31,267 nt of DNA. Origin: Gnetum montanum. Taxonomy: Eukaryota; Streptophyta; Gnetopsida; Gnetales; Gnetaceae. Position 1 is the first letter of the stretch. Each line of letters starts with the position of its first letter. A program made the translations under genes and the position numbers. The notes beneath the pieces were generated by a model, which worked only from the letters and a program-made list of their open reading frames with translations, had not been told where the DNA came from and did not search any database. Location: positions 12,745 to 44,011 of the forward strand of contig MNCI01007580.1 in the NCBI GenBank assembly GCA_015680685.1, in the 5' to 3' direction. Shown piece after piece: positions 1 to 11,360 of the stretch.

Positions 1-164
1 CTGGAGTGATCAATTTGCCAGAGCTTCGCTACACTAGCTAGGATTGGGAAATGAAGGGAGTGCTGCCTCTTATTTATAGATATGGCAGTGGGACGCGATA
101 TCGCGTACGCGATATCGCAGGGTAAGACGCGATATCGCGGCCCAGTGCAAGTCGCGTCTCATCA
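1..164 (-). mobile_element. Element G: outer end of an A-type LTR
   Basis: This is the outer end of an LTR closely related to the LTRs of element A. It shares the stretch around the reverse-strand TATA box (CTATAAATAAG, 69-79) and a GATATC palindrome array at 93-140, and it ends in CATCA at 164. No polypurine tract or primer-binding site follows 164. The sequence goes straight into the reverse transcriptase/RNase H border of element E, so the rest of this element, or of a solo LTR, lies left of the window. The expected 5-bp target duplication is ATTAC (165-169). Confidence 0.85.
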
Positions 165-700
165 ATTACAAAGCCATTGGTCAAGCTTACAAAGAAAAAT
201 GCTTCATTCTTCTAGACCAAGGAATGTGAACATGCATTCCAACAACTAAGGGAAAAACTTGTAGAAACTCTAATTCTACAGGCACCAAACTGGTCCAAAC
301 CATTTCATATAATGATAGACGCATCTAATTATGCCTTGGGAGCTATGCTTATGTAGTTGGATGATAAGAAACGTTTGTACTACATCCACTATGCAAGCCA
401 AAGCATTGTGGGTGCACAATTGAATTACAACATAACTGAGCAAGAACTAATGGCAATGGTGTATGCTCTTAAAAATTTTAGGTGCTATGTGCTTGGATAT
501 AAGATGTTTATGCACATAGATCATAGTGCTATCCACTTCCTAATGAACAAGCCAACGATGAGCTCTCATATAATACGATGACTCATGATCTTGTAAGAAT
601 TTGATCTCACAATGGTAGATCGAAAGGGAACTGAGAATGTGATGGCTAAACATCTCTTTCAATTAAGATGGGATAACAAAGAGGAGGAGAGCCCACTCTC
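165..700 (+). pseudogene. E pol fragment: end of reverse transcriptase and RNase H
   Basis: Translation starts inside the RT/RNase H connection (KPLV-LTKK region, about 170-200) and runs into RNase H of a Ty3/gypsy polyprotein. That enzyme degrades the RNA of the RNA-DNA hybrid during reverse transcription. All three acidic positions can be read: the D of IDASNYALGA (about 318), the E of EQELMAMVYAL (about 440) and the D of HIDHSAIHFL (about 517). In-frame stops occur after the ALGAML motif and after the SSHIIR segment, so the reading frame is dead. The first part of pol was separated from this by the G insertion at 164. The corresponding domain in A is at 6430-6837. Confidence 0.88.
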
Positions 701-2085
701 TGATTAATTTCTAGATGAACTCCTCTTTACAGAAGTAATAAATAAACAAATTCCCACAGAAAAAAAATGGTATGATGAAATGCTCACTTACCTCTTCACT
801 TAGGAGATGCCACAAGATCTAAACTTTAGGAAGAAATAACAATTTCTTCATCAGGCTAAGTGCTTCATGGAAATCAATAGACATCTTTACAAGGTATGTG
901 CCAATGGCCTAGTTCATTGGTGTGTCCTTGATGCAGACTAATTGTGCATTCTCCGGGATGCTCATGAAGGCCCTTGTGTAGGCCACTATGCTGGGAGATG
1001 CATGGCTATAAAAATCCTAATGGTAATATACTATTGGCTTACAATCTTTAGGGATGCCCACTAGTTTGTTCGATCTTGTGAGCATTGTCAACAAGATGGT
1101 GGGATGACTGCTCAAATGAAGGATCCTCAATAGTGGATTTAACCACTAGAGCCCTTTGACATATGGGGCATACACTTCATGAATCCCATCAAAACCATGT
1201 TTGATGGAAAGACATACATCATTGTAGCAATCAACTACTGCATCAAATGGGTAGAAGTAATAGTCATCATTAACTATATATCATCCATTGCTACTCAGTT
1301 TGTATAACAAAATGTTGTAGATAGGTTTGGGATGCCATGTGCACTAATTTTTGACAATGAAACTCATTTTACAAGTGCTATTTTTTGAAAACTCATTCAA
1401 TGCTTGGGGTTTGAACATAAATTAACAACACCCTATTACCCCCAAGCCAACAATCAAGCTGAGGTAACTAATAGGGAGATTACAAAGATTCTAACAAAAA
1501 CTATAAGCAAATATAGGAAAGACTAGAGCATAAAACTCAATGATGCACTTTGGGCCTACCACTCGACATGAAAACTCCCTATTGGCTACTCTCCCTATGA
1601 GTTAGTGTATAAGAAACTTCTAATACTTTCGACTCAATTCAAGCTTCGTACACTCTCAACAACTTGTGATCTGAATCTTGACCTAAGTCTAGCACAAAAA
1701 GAAAGATTGATAAACCTGAATGTGCTAGATGAAAATTGATTAGTGGCCCTATCTTCCAATGAAGTGCACAAGGCATACAACAAGAAACATCATGATCTTA
1801 GAATACACAAAGTAAAATTTCAACCTAGAGATAAGGTTCTCTATTGGAACCCCACACATGTACCCCAGAAAAAAAAGTTCCAAACATTGTGGAAGGGAGC
1901 TTATATAAATGAATAAACCTTTTCCTTTGGGGCCATGTTAATCTACAAACCTGAGAGCCCAAATAAAAAGCATTTGGTCAACATCCAATAAGTAAAACCT
2001 TTCCTTGAGCCAAAGCAAGCTGGTCCAACAAATACCTCAACGAATGGACAAACATGCTCAATTTTTTAGATCTCCTCCTTTTAAC
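700..2085 (+). pseudogene. E pol fragment: integrase
   Basis: Degenerate integrase of a Ty3/gypsy element, the enzyme that inserts the cDNA into the host genome. The N-terminal HHCC zinc finger is readable at about 960-1100 (GHYAGR, then CEHCQQ). In the catalytic core the first Asp is replaced by His (WGIHFM, about 1166). The second Asp is kept (FDNETHF, about 1352) and the Glu is kept in QAEVTNREI (about 1465). The C-terminal part includes a chromatin-distal region with KVLYWNPTHVP (about 1830-1865). Many Gln codons are now TAG or TAA, for example in the stretch equivalent to PQQWIQPLEP of A. It ends near 2085, just before a polypurine motif shared with A. Confidence 0.88.
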
Positions 2086-2090
2086 ACAGT

Positions 2091-2105
2091 TGTGGGGGAG
2101 ATGGT
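2091..2105 (+). promoter_or_regulatory. E internal polypurine motif after integrase
   Basis: TGTGGGGGAGATGG sits directly downstream of the integrase frame. The same motif, GTCATGGGGGAGATGG, is at the same place in A (4991-5006, minus). Its core resembles the true PPTs of A and B (GGGGGTA next to the LTR). Env-class plant Ty3 elements are known to carry an additional PPT-like tract between pol and the following region; assignment here is inferred. Confidence 0.45.
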
Positions 2106-2243
2106 CATTTTTGCTAATCATACATGTGGCTCCTCGGTTTTTTTATTTTTTATTTTACACATTTTTTATCTTTGCACTTTGTTTGTTTCACACCTTTTTG
2201 ATTTTTAAACTTTTTCCTATTTTTACACCATTTTTTGTTTTAC

Positions 2244-2248
2244 ACCAT
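2244..2248. repeat. Target site duplication of element A, left copy
   Basis: ACCAT immediately left of the A 3' LTR; the identical ACCAT is at 12209-12213 right of the other LTR. Five bp is the usual duplication length for Ty3/gypsy integrase. Confidence 0.92.
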
Positions 2249-3044
2249 TGATGAGTGGTGAGGTACCCCTACACTCAACCATACAAATACGAGCGTTACA
2301 TGCATGATCCGGTCAAAATCTGCAGACTAAGTGCCTACACGCCTTATGGAATACTTAAGGTTAATCGTTCGTTGTCTTCCCAGACTTGTATTTGTCACGG
2401 TTGTATGGTTAGGTAAGTCTGAGGTATGTGATTTTTTATATCTTTTATGTTTTATTGCCTATGCTAATGAGGGAAAGGATGAAGAGACTAAGTAACTAAC
2501 TTTAACTAACTAAGTTCTAATGCCTAGCATCAGTATCTGTTCCCACTTGCTGTTCACACCCTGAACCAATGCAACCTTTTGGGATTACCAAATGTTATTC
2601 GTTACTGGGATTACCAAGCATAATGCATGTGCTCGAAGCAGTCGTACTGAATGCACTTAACTAGGAGTTAAGGGTTGAGAGAGATTTAATTAAATAATAA
2701 AGCATTTAAATAATTGACAATAATTAAATTCCTATTTAGCTTAGTCCATGCACTACAAGGTTTATCCAAAATTTCGTCTTCATTTTCGTACACAAAGTTG
2801 TGCTCAGGTACAATATTTGCTTGAATAAAGATCTGTTCACTTTGGGACTCCTACTGTGGGCACATGGAAATTACTCTACCTCTGGAATGGAAAAACTACA
2901 AGATTTTGGCTAAGGTCTAGATCTAGATGGAGAAACAAGGGAGAGCTGCCTCTTATTTATAAAAATGGGGGTGGACTGCGATATCGCGACAGATGCGATA
3001 TTGCGTATGCGATATCGCAGCCCATGCGAGATCGCATCCCATCA
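2249..3044 (-). repeat. Element A 3' LTR
   Basis: Begins TGATGAGTGG and ends CCCATCA on the plus strand, giving TG...CA ends. It is 796 bp and aligns along its whole length with 11380-12208 (829 bp). Most differences are scattered transitions, and much of the length difference falls in the GATATC palindrome array. A reverse-strand TATA box (TTTATAAATAAG) is at 2952-2963. It is adjoined on the right by the PPT, which fixes it as the 3' LTR of a minus-strand element. Confidence 0.93.
2975..3036. repeat. Palindrome array in U3 of A 3' LTR (GCGATATCGC type)
   Basis: Short array of GCGATATCGC-like palindromes between the TATA box and the U3 end of the LTR. Two GATATC cores are intact and two are degraded (GATATT, GAGATC). 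The equivalent array in the 5' LTR has five intact cores. Confidence 0.8.
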
Positions 3045-3053
3045 TACCCCCAT
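3045..3053 (-). promoter_or_regulatory. Element A polypurine tract
   Basis: On the minus strand this reads ATGGGGGTA directly before the 3' LTR start TGATGGG. It is the presumed primer site for plus-strand DNA synthesis. Element B has GTGGGGGTA and E has ATGGGAGTA in the same position. Confidence 0.85.
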
Positions 3054-3054
3054 G

Positions 3055-4990
3055 ACTAAATAAAAACTCATCCTCGAGTTCCTTACAAAATATTAGGAAG
3101 GTATGGGATTATTGACTTGAATGGAACTAATGATGATTGGGATTATATGTGAACGGATCATCATTACAGAACATGACAAAACTAGTGTTCACGATAACAA
3201 GAGTGAACAGTTTAGAGATTTGACATCAGGCCTTATTTGGTAGTTGAAAGAGAAGAGAGAAGAGAGAAGAGGTTTGCTACTACCAATGCCAGGATTGTGC
3301 CTTTTGTTGTCCATTCGTAAGCACGCCATCAATCTTGTTCCTTGTATAGTTGTTTCAGCATCGATCCATTCCAAGTGTTTTCTCTAGATCCAAGCCGTTG
3401 TTGTATGATTGCCATCTGCACACACAACACAGTATTATATTAGCAAGTGTAAATGAATCATAATGTAGTTAATACCTTGCTTCGGTGAAAGGTCCATTGG
3501 CTGAGCTGTGGTATGGCTGATTGCAGGTTCTAGAGATATAATATTGGTGACTACTGAAGGTGTAGGGGTTAGGAGAAAATTGAAAAAATTGGGTCAGGAC
3601 CCCTATGACTAAGAGTGATCCTCCGGTAGCGATATAATGGAGAAAGAAAAGGAATAAGAAAGATGAAGAAAAAGAGACAACTGTAACTCCGATGAAAGGG
3701 ATGTCAAGATGGAAATGAACAAGATAGAGTTGATTGCAAAAAATGTTAAGGGAAAGAATTTAATTGGTGCNAAGTTGATTGCAAAAAATGTTAAGGGAAA
3801 GAATTTAATTGGTGCACCAAATAGGAATGCTAGTGGGTCCTCCCCAAAGTAGGCTTATGCCCTTAATACCCTAACAATCCTACATTCAAAGAGTCCATAG
3901 GCTCTAGGAATGTCATTTGGAACAAGAGTTAAAGTATTAACCACAAGAATTTACCAACAAGAAAACAATGCGTCAACCAAAATATACACTAATGATACAA
4001 CCAACAATGAGGTGAAAAATAGAGAAAGAATTATGGAAAGAAGAGAATGGAATGGAGTCTGAAGAATAAGGTGGTGTACAGCCTCTGGTGTATTTAATGA
4101 TTAATCTGACTTAGTAGATCTCATTCCAAATCCAACCTCAACAAACCACATCCAGTGACTTTGCATTAATATATTCGACCAATCCATCCACTTGAAGTAA
4201 CAAGAATGCATCCCCCAAAGAGCCACCATCATCCCGACAAAGCGAAGGAGAAGAGAATAGGAAGCAAGAAGGGCCTTAGTTAGAGGGAACATGTTTATTT
4301 TAGTTCCATAACTAGTGCTTGTAGCCCAAATGATTATTTTTTCTAAGGGGTGTGCTTTGAATCCTCACTTTTTTTTTGTGTTTATACATGAGAACCACAC
4401 CAGGAAAATACTTTGTTATTTTTATTAGCTCAGCTTCCTGATGATGGAGCAATGTCAGAATGGTAAGAAAACTCAAAAAGAAAACATCCAAGCACCCAAG
4501 AGACTGGCCAACACAAATGCATCAAGTCCCCTTAAAGTCACACCCTGTTCAATCCTTGAGTCCTTTCTTAGTTTGAGAAATGCCTAGCCATCGATTCATT
4601 GATAGTTCTTATTTAGAAAGGGACTATACATTTCCAAGCTGAGAGATACCATAGAAATTTATGGATGTATGGATGAAGTGAACTCATTACTTGCTATATC
4701 AAAAGAACCATACCTTAGTATCAACATCATAATCTTAAAGGTAAAAGCCAAACATTAGCAACTAGTAGAAAATAGTTCATACCATCATTTAATAGCACTT
4801 ATTGGATGACGAACTTAACAAAATGGATAAGACACACACATACACATAAATAAAAGAAAAAGTATGAATGATTTTGTAAAACAAAAACAATAAAAGTTAA
4901 AGAAATTTGTAAAACAAAAATGTGCAAAACAAAAATATGTAAAACAAAAACATAAACGAATTGAGGGCCTCAAATGATCAGCATAGGTGG
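3055..4990 (-). other. Element A post-pol internal region without recognisable ORF
   Basis: About 1.9 kb between integrase and the PPT, with no long reading frame. Blocks of it are conserved with B (22580-24640) and E (12209-13460 and 17080-17227). These include a 23-bp motif (AGTGGGTCCTCCCCAAAG followed by TAGGC) at 3832-3854, the segment around 4290-4380, and the last 100 bp before the PPT. Conservation outside any frame suggests an untranslated region with a role in the element's RNA, or simply shared ancestry. It also contains the N-flanking duplication at 3728-3815. Confidence 0.7.
3728..3815. repeat. 43-bp direct duplication flanking a single N (probable assembly join)
   Basis: The 43 bases at 3728-3770 are repeated exactly at 3773-3815, with an N at 3771 between the copies. 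Identity of the two copies, with the N exactly between them, is what results when overlapping contig ends are concatenated without merging. Confidence 0.85.
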
Positions 4991-5006
4991 CCATCTCCCC
5001 CATGAC
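4991..5006 (-). promoter_or_regulatory. Element A internal polypurine motif after integrase
   Basis: On the minus strand it reads GTCATGGGGGAGATGG. It lies just past the integrase C-terminus, matches 2091-2105 of E, and resembles the terminal PPT of A (TCATGGGGGTA). A role as secondary PPT is possible but not shown. Confidence 0.45.
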
Positions 5007-5079
5007 TAAATTGAAAGGGAGAGATCCAAAATAACGAGCATGGTCATCTGCTATTAGAGGTGTAATTTGCACTAGCTAT

Positions 5080-6429
5080 TCTTAGTTCATGGAAAGGTTT
5101 TCTTTGTTGTACATTGACTAGTAATCTCTTATCAGGGCTTTCAGGCTTGTATATTGTCATGGCTCCCGAGGGAAAGGTTGTATGAATAATGTAAGGTCCT
5201 TCCCACAATGATTGAAATTTCATGCGTTGTGGTACATACGTGGGGTTCCAATAAAGGACCTTATCTCTTGGTTGATACCTAACCTTTCAAATTCTTAAGT
5301 CATGACATTGCTTGTTATGTGCCTTGTGTATCTCGTTTGATGACAGGGCAACCAATCGATTCTTTTCTAGCACGTTTAAAGTTGCCAATCTTTATTTTTG
5401 TGCTAGATCAAGGTCAAGGTGGAGGTCTCATGCCATGGATAGTGTACGGAGGTCAGTTTGAATTGGAAGCTTTGGGAGTTTCCTGTACACTAACTCATAG
5501 GGAGAGTAGCCTTTAGGGAGTTTTTAAGTGGAGCGGTATGCCTAGAGAGCATCATTCAGTTTAGTGCTCCAATCTCACCTATATTTGCTAATTTTCCATG
5601 TGAATATTCTAGTAATCTCCTAATTAGTGACCTCGGCTTGGCCATTAGCTTAGGGGTAATAAGGTGTAGTCAATTTATGTTCAACCCCTGAGCATTGCAT
5701 TAATTTTTGAAAGGTTGCACCTATGAAATGTGTTCCATTATTCGAGATAAGTGCACACAGCACACCAAACCTATTAACGACTTGTTGTTATACAAATTGT
5801 ACAGTTGTAGACGATGTGTAGTTTATTACAGTAGCTGCTTCGGCCCATTTTTTTAGGTAGTCAACAACAAAAATGATATAAGCTTTTCCATTGGACATTG
5901 GTGTAATGGGCCCCATAAAGTCTATTCCCCAGATGTCGAAGGGTTCCAAGGGTTGAATCCATTGTTGTGGACCCTCCATTCTAGTAATCATTTCACCATC
6001 ACATTGACAACGTTCATAGGATTGGACAAAATGATGGGCATCCCAAAATAGTGTTGGCCAGTAATATCTTGCAAGCAGGATCTTGATAGCTGTTCGCCTC
6101 CCTGCATAGTGACCCCCACAAGGGCCATCATGAGCATCCTGGAGAACTCTTAATTGGTCCACATCGAGTACACACCATCAAACCAAGCCGTTAGGATAAA
6201 CTTTGTAGAGTTTTCCTCTAATCTCCATGATGTACTTAGTTTTGTGAAGAAACTGTTGCTTCTTCCTAAAGTCCATCCCCTGTGATGTTTGTTGGGAAAG
6301 GACATAAGTGAGAATGCTACTATACCAATTCGTGCCCATGGGTTGGTTATTCACTACATCGGCAAAGAGGGTTTCATCAAGAAAATGATTAGATATGGCA
6401 TATTCATCCTCTTTATTGTCCCAGTACAA
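5080..6429 (-). pseudogene. A pol: integrase (and RNase H-integrase linker)
   Basis: Ty3/gypsy integrase read right to left. The linker after RNase H (from YWDNKEDE at about 6429) leads into the zinc finger at about 6000-6150 (GHYAGR, then YERCQC). The first Cys of the CxxC pair has become Tyr. The catalytic core has the first Asp in WGIDFMGPI (about 5920). The second Asp has changed to Asn (LISNNGTHF, about 5745), and the Glu is in QAEVTN (about 5635). Frame-breaking stops follow VQFV and appear repeatedly in the C-terminal third. The enzyme is therefore doubly disabled: reading frame broken and a DDE residue lost. Homologous to E 700-2085 and to the remnant in C at 30830-30983. Confidence 0.9.
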
Positions 6430-6837
6430 CCGAGATAAGTGATTTGCAACTACGTTCTCGATGCCTTTCCGATCTACTATCGTTAGATCAAACTCTTAAA
6501 GGATTACCAACCAATGTATAATACGAGGGCTAACTGTTGGCTTGTTCATGAGGAACCTAATTGCACTATGATCTGTATGAATGTACACTTTATAGCCCAA
6601 CACATACTGCCTAAATTTGTCCAGTGCAAACAATACAACCATTAATTCCTTTTCTGTAGTCATGTAGTTGAGTTGTGCACTGGCAATACTCTTACTTGCA
6701 TAGTGGATGTAATAAGGATGTTTTTGTTCATCTAACTATGTTAGTATGGCTCCTAAGGCATAATTAGATGAGTTAGTCATTATATGGAATGGCCCGGACC
6801 AGTCAGGGGCTTGTAGAATAGGAGTTTCCACAAGCCT
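6430..6837 (-). pseudogene. A pol: RNase H
   Basis: RNase H domain of the polyprotein, adjoining the RT. The motif normally DASNYALGA reads NSSNYALGA here, so the first catalytic Asp is Asn. The Glu (EKELMVVLFAL) and the third acidic site (HTDHSAIRFL) are kept. Stops interrupt the frame after ALGAILT and before EFDLTIVD. Where E and C can be compared, these positions hold sense codons or different stops, so they are independent lesions. Confidence 0.87.
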
Positions 6838-7932
6838 TTATTTTAGAGTTTGGAATGCTCGTTCACATTCCCTGGTCCATTCGAATGGTGCATCCTTTTT
6901 TGTTAATTCTACCAACGGTTTGGCAATCTTGGAGAAGTTCTCAATGAATCTCCTGTAGTAGCCAGTGTGTCCAAGGAATGACCCAATGTCTTTGATAGTT
7001 TCTGGTTGTTGGGTGATTCCTTGGATGACTTTAACTTTTTCCGGGTCTACCTCTATTCTTGACTGTGAAATCTTATGCCCCAGTACTATGCCCTCTTGAA
7101 CCATCAAATGGCTTTTTTGCTAGTTTAGCTTTAGGTTGGTGTCAATGCATTGTTTCAGTACTTGCTCCAATCAATCTAGGGCTTGATCAAAGCTTGTCCC
7201 ATAAGTGGAGAAGTCGTCCATAAAGAGTTCTACTCCATTCCCTATCTGCTGTTGAAATATGCTTAGAACTAAAGGTTGAAACGTGGCGAGAGCATTGCAC
7301 AAGCCAAATGGCATTTTTTTATATGCAAATGTTCCCTAGGGACTAGTGAACGTTGTTTTGGCTTGATCTTCTGGTGCTATTCGTATTTGATTATATCCAC
7401 TATATCCATCCAGAAAACTATAATAGCGATGCCCCGCTATAGTGTCTAAGACTTTGTCAATGAACGACAATGGGAAATGATCTTTGAATGTTGCCATGTT
7501 CAGTAGCCTAAAATCTATACACACCCTCCATTTTCCTCCCTTCTTAGGCACAATTACTAGAGGAATAACCCATTTACTATCTGCAATGGGATATATGAAC
7601 CCGGCCTTGAGGAGCTATTCTATCTCTTCTTTTACTATTTGTTTCAATTTCGGGTTCAATCACCTTTGTGGTTGTTTTTGAGGCTTCATGGAGGGGTCCA
7701 TGTAAATCCTATGCTGGCATATCCTAGGGTCTATTCTAGTTAGTTCGGGATACGACCAAGCAAAGGCTTTTGACCATTTATTTATCACTTTCAATAGGCT
7801 TTCTTTTTGCTTGGGGACAAGTTTTGCGTTGATAATTACTAGTTTTTCATTTTCAAGGGTCATGTATTCTAGACCAGTGGGCAATGGTTTTAAATCTAGG
7901 AGCTTTTGTCTAAGTTCCTCAGGAACCTCCAA
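6838..7932 (-). pseudogene. A pol: reverse transcriptase
   Basis: Reverse transcriptase that copies element RNA into cDNA. Domains in order on the minus strand: the N-terminal part at 7932-7660 (EVPEELRQKL to KAFAWSYPEL); the KKGGKWRVCIDFRLLN block at about 7550-7500; FLDGYSGYNQI at about 7415-7380; MPFGLCNA at about 7310; the catalytic FMDDF at 7210-7224; and the thumb/connection [20 protein letters not shown] at about 6970-6910. A TAG replaces the conserved Trp in the SPWG motif (plus-strand 7336 region), and other stops lie near 7660, 7615 and 7160. FMDD rather than YVDD is shared with element C, so it is ancestral to this group rather than damage. Confidence 0.92.
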
Positions 7933-8097
7933 CTTCCTCTAGTTAATGTTTTCAAAGTTAAGGGTTGGAAGTTGGGAACGAACTTGCTCAAGTGCGTCTA
8001 TGCTTTCAATGTAAGCACTAATTATCCCCTCAGTTAGTTCCATGCATGCTATCGAGTTGCTCTCTTGCTCAGCCATCAGCCACTGGGTGTCTTTCTG

Positions 8098-8655
8098 TCA
8101 TGTGGCTACTACATACAAGCACTTTTGTATATTAATTTCTTGTACACACTGATTGCATGTAGGTAGTGCTAAACTTTGTAGAACCCATGATTTCTGCATG
8201 CAATGGCACCCTGTGTCACTATATGCGATGCATGGAAGTTTCTTCTTCTTAATCTTTCCAAAAGTATTTTTCTTGGATATTTCCAAGGAAAGATCACAGA
8301 TGCCTAGGCATGCATCTATCGTACTTAGCCACACTCTTCCCATTATTATTGGGAAGTTCCCCTTGCTGTTAGTTACTTGTATCAGTAGGAAATTCGCTGG
8401 GTATGACCACACACAAACGGTGGTAATGATGTCCTCCACTAGTCCCAAGGGGATAGTGATGGACTGGTTGGCCAACTCGAGTCGAATGTTACTCTTCCTT
8501 AATGGAGGTAGGTTCCAGGCCTTGTACATCTCTTGTGATATTAGGTTGACTTTGGAACCTGAGTCCAGAAGAGCTTTACAAGGTTCATTCCCAGTGACTT
8601 GGAGATAAATTAGGGGACTTCCAGGGTTAAAGAATTTCTTGAGAAGGTGGCCCAC
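8098..8655 (-). pseudogene. A pol: aspartic protease
   Basis: A 185-codon open stretch encoding the retroviral-type aspartic protease that cleaves Gag-Pol. The catalytic triad DSG is seen in ALLDSGSKVNLIS (8559-8571), and a distal ILE-like flap region with PIIMGRVWL is at about 8340-8360. A TAG at about 8665 separates it from the gag frame, and further stops separate it from the RT. The same domain in C (about 28430-28900) has DLG instead of DSG. The sequence just upstream (8628-8655, minus) is the uninterrupted counterpart of the site where element B inserted in C. Confidence 0.9.
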
Positions 8656-8712
8656 CTTAATCTAGTCAATGACAGTATGTGTTAACATAACCGTATGCAT
8701 TGGGCTCGACTT

Positions 8713-11234
8713 TTAGGTCGAAGAAGGTCCTGAAACTTTATTTGGTATAGAGGTGTTTAGATGTTCAACCGCTTGTAAGGGTGAGGGCTTAGTTTGATTG
8801 TTAGTTTTGAAGAAAGGTCTTTCTGGCATAAAATTGTCAGAACCAACTGAGACTTGGGGATTTGAAGCCCTCGTGATGTTGGGTTGTTGTGGTTGAGTGG
8901 GAGATACTCTTTGTGTTGTTGGAGTGGTTGGTGGTGGAGCTACCAGCGTAAGAGATGCAAATGGATTCGGAGGATGGTATGTATGTGGTGTGTCTCCAGT
9001 AGGAGAAGGAGTCCTAAAATACTCCTGAACTTGGTAGTGATGTTGTGGGGTTACATGACCCATAGAGTCACTGGGAGAAACTGGCTACTGCACGTAATAG
9101 CTGTACGAGTCTAGTTGCCGGTAAGGGTATTGTTGCCTAGGCGGTGACATCCCCCATAATTGTGGGTGTTTCCACTGCTGGTGTTGCCCGATAGGTTGTG
9201 GCAGAGTTCCACTTGGATAATATGTTAACAATTGGTGGAACTACCTCAGGTTACCTTGTGGATAAGGTAACCTTCGGGGTGCTTGCCATATGTTAAGTCT
9301 TGGGTTGAGTGCATACACCCCAGACTCTTGTAGATGTGAGATTATTGGGCAACATCCCTTAGGATGGTCATATTGGCAAATCTCACATCCACTGTCATTG
9401 TCCATGTCAGTATCCACAACCTCATCGACGATAGTCATTTTTCGCTTACCCTTGTTATGTGCATGGTCTGAATCTCTCCAATTTTTCTTATCATGATCAC
9501 TACTTCGGTCCTCCTTAGACTCCTCTACGATTTTTAGGACAATTTAAATTTTACTATCTAAGGAGCTCCATATTTGATCTACCTTAGCCGACACTTCCAT
9601 TGTTACTTTTTGAAGTGGCAAGGTTTTTCTATTCACGAACTCTTCGAGTGGTGACTCATCCTCTTCCTCACAGAATCTTACTCCCCTCTTCCAGAGGGAA
9701 GGATCGCTGTTATACTCTTCCGTGCTTTCTCTTTTTCATAGTTCACCTTCTTCCTTAGCCACTTGCTCCAATAATTTATGAACTTCATGGGACCTAACTT
9801 CAGATAATCTTCCTTGGGCATATGTCCCAAGGGTTCTCCTAGTTTCATGTCTTAGCCCATCTAGGAGGTGGCAAAGTTGATCTCGTTGTGCGTAACCATG
9901 GCCTGGACAATGATGTAGCAATGCATAATATCAGCCAATGGTAGCATCCAAGGGTTCATGAGTACCCTGCTTCCATCCTTGGATCTACTTACGCAAGTTG
10001 GACACTCTGGAGTACATTTGGTATTTATCATTGAATAGTTCTAATATCGTACTTCACCATCTAATGGATTCCAGTTCTAAGGACCAGTACCAACTTTCCA
10101 CTTATTTTATGAGTGTCCTAGGGAACAAATTTAACTTTTGCCACCTGTTTTCAATATTCTGCAAGGCACAGGCATCATGGAATGCCTGTAAGTGGTTTTG
10201 CGGATCAACATTGTATCCTCCCTTAAACTGTGGGATATTATTCATGTCTAGTCTCTTGATCCGGCTATCTTTTTGATGCCTTGTAGGTATTCTAATGACC
10301 TTTGTAATATCTAACATACTTCAAATGGCAAGTAGGGGTTTGTCATGATCATCTCTCTCATGACATATATGATGCCTACGTGGTTCCCTACTTTGTCTTC
10401 TTTCATGCCTTGACTCTCTAGAATGCCCTCGTCCTGGCTCTCGACTCTCTTGTTGAGGATTCTCATTTTGCTTATCCTTACCCTTATCCTCATGGTTGTG
10501 CTCTTTGTGACTGTGTCCTGATGTGGAAGGAGAGGGTGAATGATGTGATGAAGGGGAAGAAGAAGGGGAACCATCGTCATGACGATGTTTCTTACCTTCT
10601 CTTCGGTGGCTACGGCCCTGATCGTGACGACGATCAGATTTTCCACCTTTGGCATGTGTTTGTGTTCCCTCATCGAACACTTGGTTTTCATGGGAATCAG
10701 AACCAGGGTTGTATATCATGGAGCAAAGGTTCTAATACCCTACCTCCTCACCATCGTGAGGAGGGGGAACATCATTTTGTGGAAAACCTATTGAAATAGG
10801 TTCACCACCCTTGATTTCGCTTATGACAGGTGAACCGCGATGGGGCCCCTTGCCTTCAACGATGTATGGTAACTCTCCTGCCACGAATCCCTTAAACATT
10901 ATGCTGCTATGGGATGGTAATCGCTTGTGTTGAAATCACCTACAACGTATTCAGTGTATAGCTACGTCATGCCTATCTGTGCAAGAGCACGAAGGAGCAT
11001 GTTAGGGACTGCATGATCTGGGGGTAACACGATGTTACCTTGCAAATCTCGCCAATGCATTTGTTCATCCTGATGGAGGATAAAGGTAAAATTAGGTATA
11101 TACTCATTGTGATGAGTATATACTATCCGATACTATTGAGGAACTAGAGGTTATGGGTTACGTGTGTTAGACCGTTGACTGTCTCTTGTGTGATCCCTAG
11201 GTGGTGAAGTGCTTTTATGAGAAGAAGAAGACAT
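8713..11234 (-). pseudogene. A gag
   Basis: Capsid/nucleocapsid polyprotein, broken into several frames. The start ATG is at 11234 (MSSSSHKSTSPP), 127 nt after the PBS; C has the same opening with its ATG decayed. A retrotransposon gag domain lies at about 10250-9740 (IPQFKGGYNVDPQNHLQAF, AESWYWSLEL, ELFNDKYQ). A highly charged His/Ser/Glu/Arg-rich stretch at about 10719-10321 precedes it. A compact zinc motif C-x2-C-x3-H-x3/4-C (CEICQYDHPKGCCP) lies at 9349-9387. The C-terminal part (9063-8713) is rich in Pro, Thr and Gln. Frame changes occur near 10320 and 9740 together with many stops. Counterparts are B 24661-27061 and C 18863-21361. Confidence 0.85.
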
Positions 11235-11360
11235 TGTTATCTTGTCGATGTACTATTGACCATTGTTTAAATTTTCTTCTGATTAACCCTAAGGGTTCGT
11301 TTAAGCTTCCCAAAAATGTGGATGATTTCCTATGTTCTACTTAGAGCACAAACAACTTAG

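Noticed and set aside
4780-4800. TACCATCATTTAAT resembling the A/E junction sequence at 12209
   Set aside because: It is in the opposite orientation relative to its element and too short and AT-rich to mean a shared empty site.
8153-8608. 151-codon open stretch on the plus strand
   Set aside because: It lies antisense to the protease of A, which has clear homology and a DSG site on the other strand; it is a shadow.
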